This document shows, piece after piece, positions 11,321 through 21,215 of a stretch of 60,000 bases of DNA. The position numbers were made by a program, and so were the translations under genes. Within the stretch, counting starts at the first letter, position 1, and each line of letters starts with the position of its first letter. Below the pieces are notes generated by a model that saw nothing but the letters and a program-made list of their open reading frames with translations, did not search any database and was not told the origin of the DNA. Origin of the DNA: Diphasiastrum complanatum (lineage: Eukaryota; Streptophyta; Lycopodiopsida; Lycopodiales; Lycopodiaceae); the NCBI GenBank assembly GCA_029204225.1, contig CM055094.1:22818657-22878656 (forward strand), in the 5' to 3' direction.

Positions 11321-11970
11321 TGTGAAAGATTTCAGATCCTTAAAGATCCAATCTACTTGAATGACCTTTGGTTAGAAAGAAAAATACACTACCAATCTCA
11401 CCAATGTAGAAAAATCAGCATCTACACACAAAATGAGATGCAAACACCAATAGAACTTGATCAAACTTGAATGAAATGAAAAAGTACTGTTGTTGTCCGT
11501 ACAAAACCATCAAGCTACTGTATTTCACACGTGTGGATCCAAAAATAGCAAATATAGATCATTCTACACATAGAATTGCAAGCAATCACCAAGATAATGC
11601 ACCAATGGATAGTAGAACCCAAGAGAACCATGTATAAGCATGAAATGAGATAAAGAAGAGAGAAGATTGCTCTCTCCATGAGTTACATCCTTTTATAACA
11701 AGTCCAAACCCTATTTGGCCACTTGGCTTTCCCACCAAAATGCTAACCCTACTAATTTTGGGTCTAGATTCAATGTACCCAGCTATTCAAATTGAATCTA
11801 CTCAAACTCGCATTCTAACTTTCCCACACTTTCAAAAAGTGTTTATTCAAATGAAATTTAGACTAATGAACTTTGAAAAATCAACCTCAAAGTCTAAAAT
11901 AAGTTTTGTCCTCAATATGCCAAATATGAAAATATTGCAAAATGTGATAAAACTAGTTGAATCTTTCACA
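11321..11970 (-). repeat. Copia 2 5' LTR
   Basis: This 650-bp LTR pairs with 7652-8289. It abuts the primer site on its left and the target duplication ATAGC on its right. Confidence 0.92.
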
Positions 11971-12412
11971 ATAGCCCTCCGAGAAGTAGGGGGTCCGGGG
12001 GGCGAGGTGGGGGATTTGAGGGGCAACACCCCCTAACGGCCCTGACGATAAGGCCTCTTCATGATTTGGCCTTCCAACTCCCTGAGCGAAAACACACTTA
12101 CTGGGACCATCTATGATCGTAACGAACAGACTAGAGGTTAGATTTGGATTTTTATCCCTGACAAAACCCAACATGGATTAATGCACCTGAACTGGACCAT
12201 CCTACACCCGAAACGGTCGACAAACTACATAGTAATAATGCTCTTAACTATAGCTTTCATCTGATACCCATATTGCCGAAAAAAACAACCAATTTTTTTT
12301 TTTAAAAAAAAAAAAGCTTCTGAAATTTTTTAGATATTTTCAGAAACGTGTTTCTGAACCGCGTTTTTGACCGCAATTCTGAAATGCGTTTCAAAAACTT
12401 AGTGCATCTATG

Positions 12413-12420
12413 GTTCATTC
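12413..12420. repeat. Right target duplication of the 7.4-12.4 kb hAT-type element
   Basis: GTTCATTC differs from the left copy GTTCTTTC by one base. Confidence 0.7.
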
Positions 12421-13341
12421 AAAGTTCATGCCTTCCAAGTCCCTTGCAAAAGCTAATTTAAGAGACTGCTTTCACCATTAAGCAGCACATTGGCTCAGTC
12501 ACATCCCACCACCTTTTGGTCGATAGCCCTTATAGCTAAACGATCGGCAGCTATCCTTGAACATACCACCCCCGTGGACGCACCCGTGCTTTCACTGTTA
12601 GGCAACACATTGCCTCAATAACGCCCTCAGTAATTTTTTGAATCATATTTAACATAGATGTTTTAGTAATTTTACAGTACGTGTGCATTTACCATATGTG
12701 CGAGAATACAAACAGTTACCATTTGTTTGTAAGCTAAAGATCAAACGCTGTGTGTGTTTAGTATGTAATAAGAACTGAAATGGCATCTGAGGGGTGTGAG
12801 TGTGGTTGTGAAATATTGGATATTGAACATCCAACTAGCTCATGAGTGATATTTTTACATTAAAATAAGCTATTCTCTAGACTAAGGCCTAAAAACCAAT
12901 TGTTTGCAATAACCTTCATATGACGTGTAAAACCAATAAACCATGATCAGGCTTATAGTTTACCTGAAGATAAAATATGGCTTGTGAACTGCAATGACAA
13001 CAAAAACCCTCAAGAATAAACCATACAGAAGGTGGAGTTCAATGACTTGCATTCTCTTCTGTGAAACAATGAAAAAACAACATAAAACCTATAGATTTGT
13101 CATTTCTTAAAACCTACTTGTCAAAAATGGAAAATCTGGTCTTACATTCAAACTCTGTACAACCTCTTTCTGACACAAAAAAGTCCAAAAAATATGGGAC
13201 ATCAAACGTTACAGGATCAGGCTAGGACCATTCAGCGATTGAACTAAACTATCTAGCAACCAAGTCTCCAAAAAAAACTCCAAAATTAAGCCATGTTCCT
13301 CTCCAAATAAGCCAGGGCACTTACCTTTTGACTAACCTTAA
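12421..13341. other. Intergenic stretch downstream of the PPR gene
   Basis: No gene is recognised. Two imperfect direct copies of a 34-bp word (about 12470-12503 and 12590-12623), beginning CTTTCAC and containing CACATTG, lie 120 bp apart. The part from 12900 to 13341 is probably 3' untranslated or flanking sequence of the minus-strand PPR gene. Confidence 0.4.
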
Positions 13342-13703
13342 CCAATAATCCCCACAGAAACAGAAGCCATCGGTAAAATAGTGAGATGGATTTGCATCTG
13401 TTGTTATGATATTGCCAACCATTTTGAGATGATTTTGGTGGCATTGTGTCATCACCCAAAGATGGTTCTTGATGCAGATAAGCTGGCCCAGGTAACGTGA
13501 CAATGAGCCCAAAAGCAGTGACCAGGTTCTCACTTTGTTCACAATAAGGCTTCTCCTTTCTCCTCATCTTCCACATCATGGAGCAAAAAGCTCAATTCAG
13601 GTATGCAGCCTGCCTCCAACAATTCATGTTGAATCTCCTTCACACCTAAATCCATCATCTTTGCTACCTCATCCCTCCTCTTGGCTGCTGCACAGATGTT
13701 TGA
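13342..13703 (-). pseudogene. E+/DYW domain remnant
   Basis: After the frameshift near 13704 the reading continues RRDEVAKMMDLGVKEIQ, then GCIPELSFLLHDVEDEE, the E+ segment. Next come CEQSENLVTAFGLIVTLPG (the HSE motif of the deaminase reads QSE) and, one frame over, DANPSHYFTDGFCFCGDYW at 13356-13342. The terminal DYW is intact, but it is followed by Leu codons and a stop six codons later instead of an immediate stop. The CxDCH zinc motif is degraded to MTQCHQNH. The editing activity of this copy is probably lost. Confidence 0.8.
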
Positions 13704-16700
13704 TGAGCAGATAAGCTACAGCATTTTCTGGTTCCAACTCCATAACATGATCAAAAGCACGTCTTCCTATTTCCACATGGCCATGGTTTCTAGCAGCACC
13801 AAGCAAAGTCATCCAAACCACAGCATCAGGCTGAATTGGCATTTTGTTGATGAAGTCCTCAGCATCAGCCAGGCGCCCTGCACGGCCCAGAAGATCGACT
13901 ATGCAGGCATAGTGATCCACTGTTGGTGTCACACCCTGATCTTTACACATAGAATTAAAGACTTGACAACCTTCATCCACTAGGCCAGAATGGCTACACG
14001 CAGAGAGGACATTAAGATACGTGACCTCATTAGGCTTTGTGCCTTCCCTTTGCATTTGCTTCAAAAGTGTCAGAGCCTCTTTGCCAAGCCCTTCTTGTGC
14101 ATATCCTGCAATCATCGCAGTCCATGACACCACATCACGTTTGTGAATGTTGTTGAACACCTGACTTGCATTCTCTATGCATCCGCATTTTGCATACATG
14201 TCAACGAGGGCACTACCTACAATCACATCCGACTCAAAACCACTTTTTATGATGTAAGAATGGAACTGCTTGCCTTGTTCCAGGGCCGCAATGCTGGCAC
14301 ATGCTTTTAGGAGAACAACGTACGTGACATTGGTTGGCTGGATGTCTTCCTGTTTCATTTGCTCATACAGAGCAAGGGCCTCCTTGCCAAGCCCTTGCTC
14401 TGCGTATCCTGCAATCATCGCATTCCATAACACCACATCCCGTTCATGAATGTTGTTGAACACCTGGCGTGCGTGGTCTATACACTTGCATTTTGCATAC
14501 ATGTTAACAAGGGCACTTCCCACAATCACATCGGACTCAAAGCCACTCTTTATGATGTGGGAATGCAGCTGCTTGCCTTGTTCCAGGGATGCAATGCTGG
14601 TACATGCTTTTAGGAGAGCCACAAATGTGACATTGTTAGGCTGTACGCCTTCTTTTCCCATTCGCCCATACAGGGCAAGGGCCTCCTTCCAAAGCCCTCG
14701 CTCTGCATATCCTGCAATCATCGTATTCCAAGACACCACATTCCGTTCACGCATGTTGTTGAACACCTGATGTGCATGTTCTATGTCCCCACATTTTGCA
14801 TACATGTCAACAAGAACACTGCCCACAATCACATCTGACACATAACCATATTTTATGATTTGGGAATGGAGCTCTTTGCCCTGTTCCAGGGCTGCAATCC
14901 TGGCACATGCTTTTAGGACAATGACAAACACTACCTTGTCCGGTGCTATGCCCGCCTGTTGCATTTGCCCAAACAGACTAATAGCTTCCTGGCATTGTCC
15001 ATGATTAGCATATGCTAAGATGATAGCAGTCCATGAAAACACATTGTGTTCAGGCATTGCGTTGAACACTTTGTGTGCATCGAAGACACTGCTGCACTTG
15101 CCGTACATCTCAATAAGGGTGTTTGCTAAGAATATGTCTGAAAAAAGTCCACTTTGGACTATAAGGGCATGCGCTCGCCTTCCCTCTGCCAGGGCTTTCC
15201 TTCTGATGCATCCTTTCAAAAGGGCAACATAGGCTTTGATTGGAGCTTGGGTATTATGCTGGACCATAAGCTCCAACATATCCAGTGCCTCTTTCAATTG
15301 TCCCTCCTCACTTGCTTTGCTCACATTGTTGCCAAAGTTGGACACCCTGCAGGATTCATATAATGATTACAAAGAAACATGGAAAAGTGATAATTTTGAA
15401 AGATCAGCACTACAGAAGACATGCTGTCCCCTCCAGCCTAGAGCTCCACAGCCGATACAGGGAATTGAAAACATACCGTGATCTCAATCCAGTACCAGAT
15501 TGTGATTGGCCCAATGCCATAGTGGAAACCTTTGCTTTAACCCAATTGGGGTTCAGCCAACCTTCAATCCATAGGCCCTCGTGTGTACTCTTATGCTTAA
15601 AGTCGGGGTACTTTGGACTTTTCTACATAACAGCGCACAGACCAGCAGACATAGTTTCAATTTAGGCAAAAGGGCTACAATAACTAATCAGCCTCATACA
15701 ACCTAGCACCACTAAAAGCCTCTTCACTGGGCAGAGTCCAAAATCATCCATTCAGCCTCAGTTTACAGACTCCTCTTCAACTTTCATGAAGATGGATAAC
15801 CACACCTTAATAAATCTGTTGTCCCACCACTGCGATGGGTTTGAGAAAAAGTCCTGCCAGAGCTGTTCAGTCTTAACTACTCTGACTGCATGCCCGAAAC
15901 CAGCACGCATCAAAAGTTTGGCAAATATAATCAAGGAATGTTGATCTGCTTTGAACATCTCTACAAATCATCTGTCTCCTCAGTCAGGCAATGCTTGTGA
16001 CAAAAGAGAACATGAGAAGAATAGAAACATACCAGAAATTTCAGGTGTTGAGAAACTAGTTTGCCCTTGTTCTTGATATTTTACCATGGCAGCTAGCCTG
16101 GCGTGTACCCAAGGAGGATTGAACTTATTGTCGATCCACAGTACCTTCTTTGCAGTCTTATGTTTGAAGTCGGGAAATTTTGGATTTCTCTAAAAAGGAA
16201 TACCAGCATACAACATGAGCAGCAATAACTTCAAGCATATCTACTAGTATTAACACAGCGTTTGGAATAAAGTCTATTCCAATCATCAAAGTAAGACTGG
16301 ACCTTGAACCACCAACTCCAAACAGAACAATCACAGAAATCTAAGCAACCAAGGCACTAGTTCCCCGTAACCTAAGATGGTGCCAGTTTGGGATAAAATA
16401 TTCCAATGAACATCATATCCTATGGAATTTGTATGAACAAATTTATGCAATAGGGTACTGGCACTTACACCTTATCATCAGTCCTCTCAACCCCTGAGAA
16501 GGATCTGAGAAGAAGTCATCCCAAAATTGTTTTGTTCTGGATGCAACTAGGGGAGAGGGGAATCGGACTCTTCTGATGAGAGTCAGTCGGCAGCAGGCCA
16601 AGGGGGCCATGCATAATCATAGCTACTTGCTCGGTGACAGCATCCCATAGAATGCACGACGGGGATCCACCAGCGGAGCTTAGGCATGTTGAAGAAGAGG

Positions 16701-17610
16701 AAGGAAAAGATGATTGTGAGGACGATGATGATAAGGATGATTGTTGTGGAGACTGTGGGGTGAGAGTAGCAAGCTTTTCTTGGAGCCAAGAGGGCCAACA
16801 CCTATCATTAATTCATAATGCCACCTTAGTAACCTTATGTTTCATGTCCTGGGCTTCAAGATTTCCTGCGAAACGGTGAGGGCATCAAGCCAAGCCGAGC
16901 TAAGCTAGTGAGAGCCATTATTTGGGACACTTTTCCAAACTAAAATCCACTCTACAGCTTGAAACTAATGCAATTCCCCTGGACACAAGCAAAATTGTAC
17001 TTATTCATCAACGCAGCCTTGACCAAACCCAATTTGGCTGTGAATTCCAGTAGCATCTTTGCTAACCATTCATCCTGGTTAGTGTTTGTCTGTCTCACCT
17101 TATCAAACCTTTTGTCCCGCCACTGCGAAGGATCCGAGAAAAATTGCTGCCACAGCTTTTCTACCTTGGCTGCTGCTGCTTCACCTGCGAGCCCATCTCA
17201 ATCCAAACCCAACCAACCCATAAACCATAACCCATCGGGATTTAGCACATCAAATACACGCACACGTATTACTTAATACTCACTTCATCACACCCAACCA
17301 AGTAGCCAGCTTACTGCATAAAAAAGGAAAGAGGAGAAAACCAAAAACAAAGCAGAGCTAAACTCTCACGGTCCTCCTTCGAGCTACATGCCATCCCATC
17401 TTTTGCTGCCATATGAGGATGACGACTACTAGTAATAGTAGAAGAAGATGATGATGATGATGAAGGAGAATGATAAGAATAGAAGGATAAGTTGCGATGG
17501 TGATGATGAGTTGGGTTGCAACAAAAAACTCCTCCTCCTGTCGTTGCTGCTGCTGCCATTGCCATGCTTGTGTTTGCTTCTTGTATTGTTGCTGCTCCTA
17601 CCATCGCCAT
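13342..17610 (-). CDS. PDF-motif / PPR fusion gene (organelle-targeted), 3' end decayed
   Basis: The model has exons 17370-17610, 17099-17184, 16033-16189, 15806-15960, 15477-15622 and 13342-15346. All introns have GT and AG ends, and the joins keep frame when the decayed exon 16471-16865 is left out. The product starts with an Ala/Ser-rich, His-containing N-terminus that looks like a transit peptide. Two split PDF motifs follow (LWQQFFSDPSQW joined to NPKFPDFKHK; LWQDFFSNPSQWWDNR joined to SPKYPDFKHK). PDF motifs are known from organellar single-stranded DNA-binding OSB proteins; no OB fold is seen. About 15 PPR units and a broken E/DYW end complete it. PPR-DYW proteins bind organellar RNA and edit C to U. 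The fusion and the working isoform are inference. Confidence 0.75.
13669..15346 (-). CDS. PDF-PPR last exon: PLS-type PPR array
   Basis: About 558 codons read VSNFGNNVSKASEEGQLKEA and then repeats of the PLS type, with NVFSWTAIILAYANHGQ, LEQGKQLHSHIIKSGFESD and VVSWTAMIAGYAQEGLGKEA. The array ends in the CSHSGLVDEGCQVFNSM / DHYACIVDLLGRAGRL block and the E1 segment. Three consecutive triplets are so alike that the DNA repeats with a period near 303 bp (TATCCTGCAATCAT at 14103, 14405 and 14708). The frame is lost near 13704: one extra base in CTGCTCATCAAAC makes it end at 13669. No ATG begins this exon; the first codon of the open frame is GTG, as expected for an internal exon. Confidence 0.88.
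15477..15622 (-). CDS. PDF-PPR exon: second half of the last PDF motif
   Basis: It begins KSPKYPDFKHKSTHEGLWIE and continues WLNPNWVKAKVSTMALGQ. It ends with TCACG at donor GTATGT in phase 2. The next exon starts with G at 15346, which completes CGG and continues straight into the PPR reading frame. This phase match is the main evidence that the PDF exons and the PPR exon form one gene. Confidence 0.8.
15806..15960 (-). CDS. PDF-PPR exon: linker and first half of another PDF motif
   Basis: It encodes a linker with MFKADQHSLIIFAKLL and then TEQLWQDFFSNPSQWWDNR, the best preserved PDF first half of the gene. The phase-1 start completes the codon left by the exon ending at 16033. It ends AAG/GTGTGG in phase 0. 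Confidence 0.82.
16033..16189 (-). CDS. PDF-PPR exon: second half of a PDF motif
   Basis: It begins RNPKFPDFKHKTAKKVLWID and continues NKFNPPWVHARLAAM, a textbook PDF second half, then a polar linker ending STPEIS. The acceptor is TTTTTAG and the donor is CTG/GTATGT. It joins exon 2 or the decayed exon in phase 0. Confidence 0.82.
16471..16865 (-). pseudogene. Decayed PDF exon, likely skipped
   Basis: This stretch begins like a second-half PDF exon (QDMKHKVTKVAL for PDFKHK...) and ends with a first half (FWDDFFSDPSQ). The acceptor leaves the reading one frame off. The Trp of the ALWINDR word is TGA (16813-16815), and a further frameshift is needed to reach FWDDFF. It has a donor-like end (AAG/GTGTAAG). 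If it is skipped, exon 2 joins 16189 in phase and rebuilds a standard PDF motif. I infer that it is a dead duplicate of the PDF unit. Confidence 0.7.
17099..17184 (-). CDS. PDF-PPR exon 2: first half of a PDF motif
   Basis: The 86-base exon encodes EAAAAKVEKLWQQFFSDPSQ and then WRDKRFDK, the first half of an OSB-type PDF motif. It lies between an acceptor (CTCGCAG) and a donor (AAG/GTGAGA). It ends in phase 0. The three other exons that end at this point of the motif or start there use the same phase, so these exons look duplicated as a unit. Confidence 0.8.
17370..17610 (-). CDS. PDF-PPR exon 1: transit-like N-terminus
   Basis: The ATG at 17610 opens 80 codons rich in Ala, Ser and Thr with few acidic residues, including CCNPTHHHHRN and an eight-serine run. 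This is typical of a chloroplast or mitochondrial targeting peptide. The donor reads GACC/GTGAGA and leaves one base of the next codon. The matching exon 2 starts GTGAAG, so the junction codes Arg. Confidence 0.65.
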
Positions 17611-18676
17611 GCCTGTGTTTGCTTGTTGTGCGTCATAATAAGAGTCATAGATTATCGACTCTCGCTTGCAAATACAGATTATGTAGTACTCAAAAGGAGT
17701 GTCTCAGAGACCTCTTTTGAGCTATCGTCAAAAACGTGCATTTTTTAAAGCTTCTCAATTTTGTAAGGATTATTACTCATACAATGGTGTCTATTCATAT
17801 AAAAAAATCATCAAAATATAGATCTTTGAGAAAGAATGCCAATTACATTCCTATAAACGTTCCTTAACAATGTTTAAAAGGCTAAATCTATGACGTTATG
17901 GTCAGATGTTGCTGATTATTCATTAAACTTGGACACATTAAATGCCATAATCTGCCTTACTATTTTTAGTAAGGCAACTTTGAAGGGCATATATTTTGAC
18001 CTTTCAAAAGTGAAAGGTGCAGGCGTTTCACGAGCTTTTGGTGATTCACTTTCTGTCAGGTAACTCCTATTAATGTCTACCTATCACCTAATGCAGATCA
18101 TCAACATAATCTGGGGAAAATGCTCGCATCATTGTTATCGCCACTCCTAACTTTCCTATGATCTAACAATCTCGTCTATGATCTGACATAGACACTCATG
18201 CCTTGTCGTCTTTGTACAAACACACAAAGAAGTATTTGGTATCACAGAAGCACTCGACACTCATATTTCATGGTTTATCAGAGCCTTACTGAGAGTTTTA
18301 CATTGAGCAGTTGCGATTCTGATAAGCTAAATCCTAAGTATCAAGATCATTATTTATATCAGACATTACGTTATTGCTAGCTCATTCTCATCCTTAAAAG
18401 CTCAAATTAATCTCGGTGCATCTGCCTCAAACCAACCAGAGAATAGAAACATTCAATTTCAACTACGTTAACTGAACATTCAGATACCTTTCACGGAGAT
18501 CTCTTATGGATGAGACAGTGCGACTTGAATGTTTATAAAGCTTTGGAGATGGTGTTTCCAGACTCCTTCCGACCATCACTCCTTACCATCTCAGACATCC
18601 ATTGCACCTTCATTGTGGGCATTCAACACAGCCAAGCTCGAGTTCTGATCTGTCTGTCTACACACCCTCTCTCAGC

Positions 18677-18678
<2 letters not shown>

Positions 18679-18758
<80 letters not shown>
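18679..18758. repeat. (TC)40 microsatellite
   Basis: Eighty bases of uninterrupted TC repeat. The serine-leucine reading across it is an artefact. Confidence 0.98.
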
Positions 18759-18760
<2 letters not shown>

Positions 18761-18823
18761 CGCCCCCTCTCAATTTCTCTCTTTCTCTGTTGAAGGGCAC
18801 CATTTGACCATAACGTCAGATAA

Positions 18824-18915
18824 CGGGCCCTGAAGGGCCCGTTATGAGATTTTGGGAAGGGCTCGCCCTCTCGGGCTCACACCCCAAAGTCTCATAACGG
18901 ACCCTTCAGGGCCCG
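18824..18915. repeat. GC-rich hairpin with 33-34 bp arms
   Basis: The arm CGGGCCCTGAAGGGCCCGTT at 18824 continues to 18856. It pairs with 18882-18915 with only a few mismatches around a loop of about 25 bases. The left arm itself contains the palindromic core GGGCCCTGAAGGGCCC. It could be a small foldback element or a stem-loop; no terminator function is claimed. Confidence 0.75.
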
Positions 18916-20119
18916 TAATCTAATACATTGAGCATAAGCAAATCAATTTGTAATGCCTCAATTATATTCGTGTGCTTGTGTTTTGCAATTTGGTTTTTTC
19001 AATTTTATTAATTATAAGTCTTGAAATTTATCCCATTCTATAATGAGGACACGTGTATTGATCTGTGCTTTAAAATCGTCAAGGCTCATTTTAACAAAAC
19101 ATTCCAAAATATGTCACCGAAATGGAAATGCCGATATGGCTTTTCGTTTGATTTGTGGTTCACGAATGTGGAGAAGCTTTATGGATTGTGGATTGTTGCC
19201 TTAGCTCCATCATATGCAAGATGTGATGGATCATACCTATTCGAGTGCTCTACAGGATGAGTTGTTGCACACAATGTGCTAGCTTGCATCCACCTCGCTT
19301 GTGATGCCAAATTGCATTACTTATGCAAGAAATGGAGCACTTTTTTGGGATCGTGAGAGTTGGAAAGTGTGAGCACTTTGGTAGTCATTGTTTAAAAGTT
19401 GTGGTTTGTGTTTTTGGCCTCTAGTTGTTGAGGTCATTGGCAAATTAAAGGACTAGTGGTGCACTATATACGATCCCACCAATGATCAGAAATGGCATAG
19501 GTTGGCTTTGAAACTAGATAGTCGCGGATGATTTTAGCTCGTTCATGTGGGTTTATGCTAACTTGGAATCCAAGAATTGTTTTGAGCTTTGGATGTGCAA
19601 TCCCTTCACATGAGGAAAATTCTATATTCCTTCCCCACCCAGATGCTTCTACTTAGGTCTACTGGATAATTTGCTTGAATTCTTTCAAAGTTATTATTAG
19701 ACAGTTAAAGAGTATCATCTAGTTAAAAAATCTTACGCTATTATAGGAACAAATTCACCATCTCACAATCAATTTGGTGTGTCATGAGGTGAAATTCTAT
19801 AATGTCTAGCCAAAAAATTGACTAGAGTTTGAGGCATCAGTTCATGTCTCGCATCAAAGAATAGTACTAATTGACCTTGAGTGAACTGATAGTCCCCTAT
19901 ATTTCTATCATGGATTTTTTTCATTCATTGTTTATGGACCTCTTGGTGGTTCAAGGCGGCCAATCTATGTTCATCTAGGTCTTGTAAAATGTCCCAACCA
20001 TTGTTGTACCAACTCTTTTTCTCCTAGGTTGTGTTCCATGACGCACCGTAGGGATGGTAGTTCTACTTCGATGGGTAGGACAAAAAGTTGACATATACTA
20101 AGAAGAACAATTGCTTGTT

Positions 20120-21169
20120 GATGGAAAAATGCAAACTTAAAATTCTAGTAAAATTCTGGTAACGAACTGATAGGAGTCTCTTGAACGATTTGCGAACATT
20201 TCATGAAACTATTTTGATCACGAATAACTTCTGCTCGAGAAGAATTCACGATCCAATCAAGCTCTATAACGAAACAAAACGAAGCAAAATTGTACGAAAG
20301 AGAAGAATTTGCAAAAAAAATCAATCAAGCTCTGTAACAAAATGAAACAAAACTTGAATGGGCTCTAAAATTGATTTATGCTAAAAGCCAAGTGATCGCG
20401 AAGCGAACCGAAACACGAAGTGAAAAACATTCGCAAAAAAAATCAGTTTGTGTGGAATTCAGATATGATTGCTGGTCACTGCCGGCTATATCATTCCTAC
20501 AATCCTTCAGAAGGTAGACAGACACTATTGATCTACGTTATAGATTATTATAGCATTCAACAAAATCAAACCAATGTGCGAAATTGAATAAACAAGTGAA
20601 TCAGATACACGAATAGTAGCAGACAAATATTCAATTGAGATCATACAATCATTTAAAATATTATGCGCATAAGAGCTACAATATTATCTATTGATCTTCT
20701 GATTTCAAGCACTGTGTGACAGATCCACACGTGCATTGGCGTGAGAGAAACACAATTCTCTCATGAATAATGTCTCGCTTACTAGCGGACTTCTGGATCT
20801 GTTGATCCTCTTACAAAATTGTCTCGCTCGGACATATATTCTATATATTTTTGTCTTACGTTTTTTTATGCATCAAGCAGAAAGTATATAGTTTGTGAAC
20901 TTTTTTGTGTCGCGTCGTGTAACTTTCTACATAAAAAAGATTAAACATCTACAACTAATTTTGGATTACAAGAGTGGCTTTTGCTGATGTCACGATATCT
21001 GATCAAATACTTGTACCCCATGGTACTTGGCTGATCTTGTTGGTCCTTTGTGGAGCATGAATAATTTTGTGTCGCAAAATTGTTCGCGAACATTTTTGTT
21101 CCGTGTGTCTGTCAAAATCGAGGTGGAAAGCTAGCAAAGCTTTGGCAATAGAAACATTTTGTTTCTTCA
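20120..21169 (-). repeat. Copia 3 3' LTR
   Basis: It starts TGATGGAAAAATGC, identical to 29577 onward, and matches that copy for about 210 bp. The inner end is placed at the CA before GCTCCCTCTC, which on the minus strand is the purine tract GAGAGGGAGC. That makes an LTR of about 1050 bp. Confidence 0.7.
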
Positions 21170-21215
21170 GCTCCCTCTCAAAGCATGATAGCTTGACGAC
21201 TCCAAGACTGCTCCT

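Larger units (their letters stand above)
7652..11970 (-). mobile_element. Copia 2: complete LTR to LTR but lacking RT and RNase H
   Basis: Two long direct repeats (7652-8289 and 11321-11970) begin TGTGAAAGAT and end ATCTTTCACA. They are flanked by GTAGC and ATAGC, a 5-bp target duplication with one change. A primer site for initiator tRNA-Met lies beside the right LTR and a purine tract beside the left one, so the element reads on the minus strand. Between them come gag, protease and integrase, and then the reading runs straight into the purine tract. The whole reverse transcriptase and RNase H are absent. The element is 4319 bp long and could move only with enzymes supplied by another copy. 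It landed inside the small hAT-type element and is younger than it. Confidence 0.9.
7399..12412. mobile_element. Non-autonomous hAT-type element, split by a copia insertion
   Basis: The left end reads CATAGATGCAC and the right end, reverse-complemented, also reads CATAGATGCAC, giving an 11-bp terminal inverted repeat flanked by an imperfect 8-bp duplication. Without the copia element at 7652-11970 and its duplication, about 690 bp remain and no transposase is present. An 82-bp block near the right end (12195-12276) matches 54953-55034 of the large hAT element at 67 of 82 positions by eye. Both elements carry an A-run and then a zone of short palindromic words before the right end: GCGTTTC/GAAACGC here and CGCGATTCG there. 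This makes the small element a likely relative mobilised by the large one. Confidence 0.75.
17611..20119. other. Stretch upstream of the PDF-PPR gene, no recognised gene
   Basis: The first few hundred bases should hold the promoter of the minus-strand PDF-PPR gene, but I see no clear TATA box. The rest has a CT microsatellite, a GC-rich hairpin (18824-18915) and an unrecognised 79-codon plus frame (19021-19260) without a known motif. Confidence 0.45.

Noticed and set aside
18510-18833. Ser-Leu repeat protein over the TC microsatellite
   Set aside because: A product of (TC)n in two frames; no conserved sequence flanks it.
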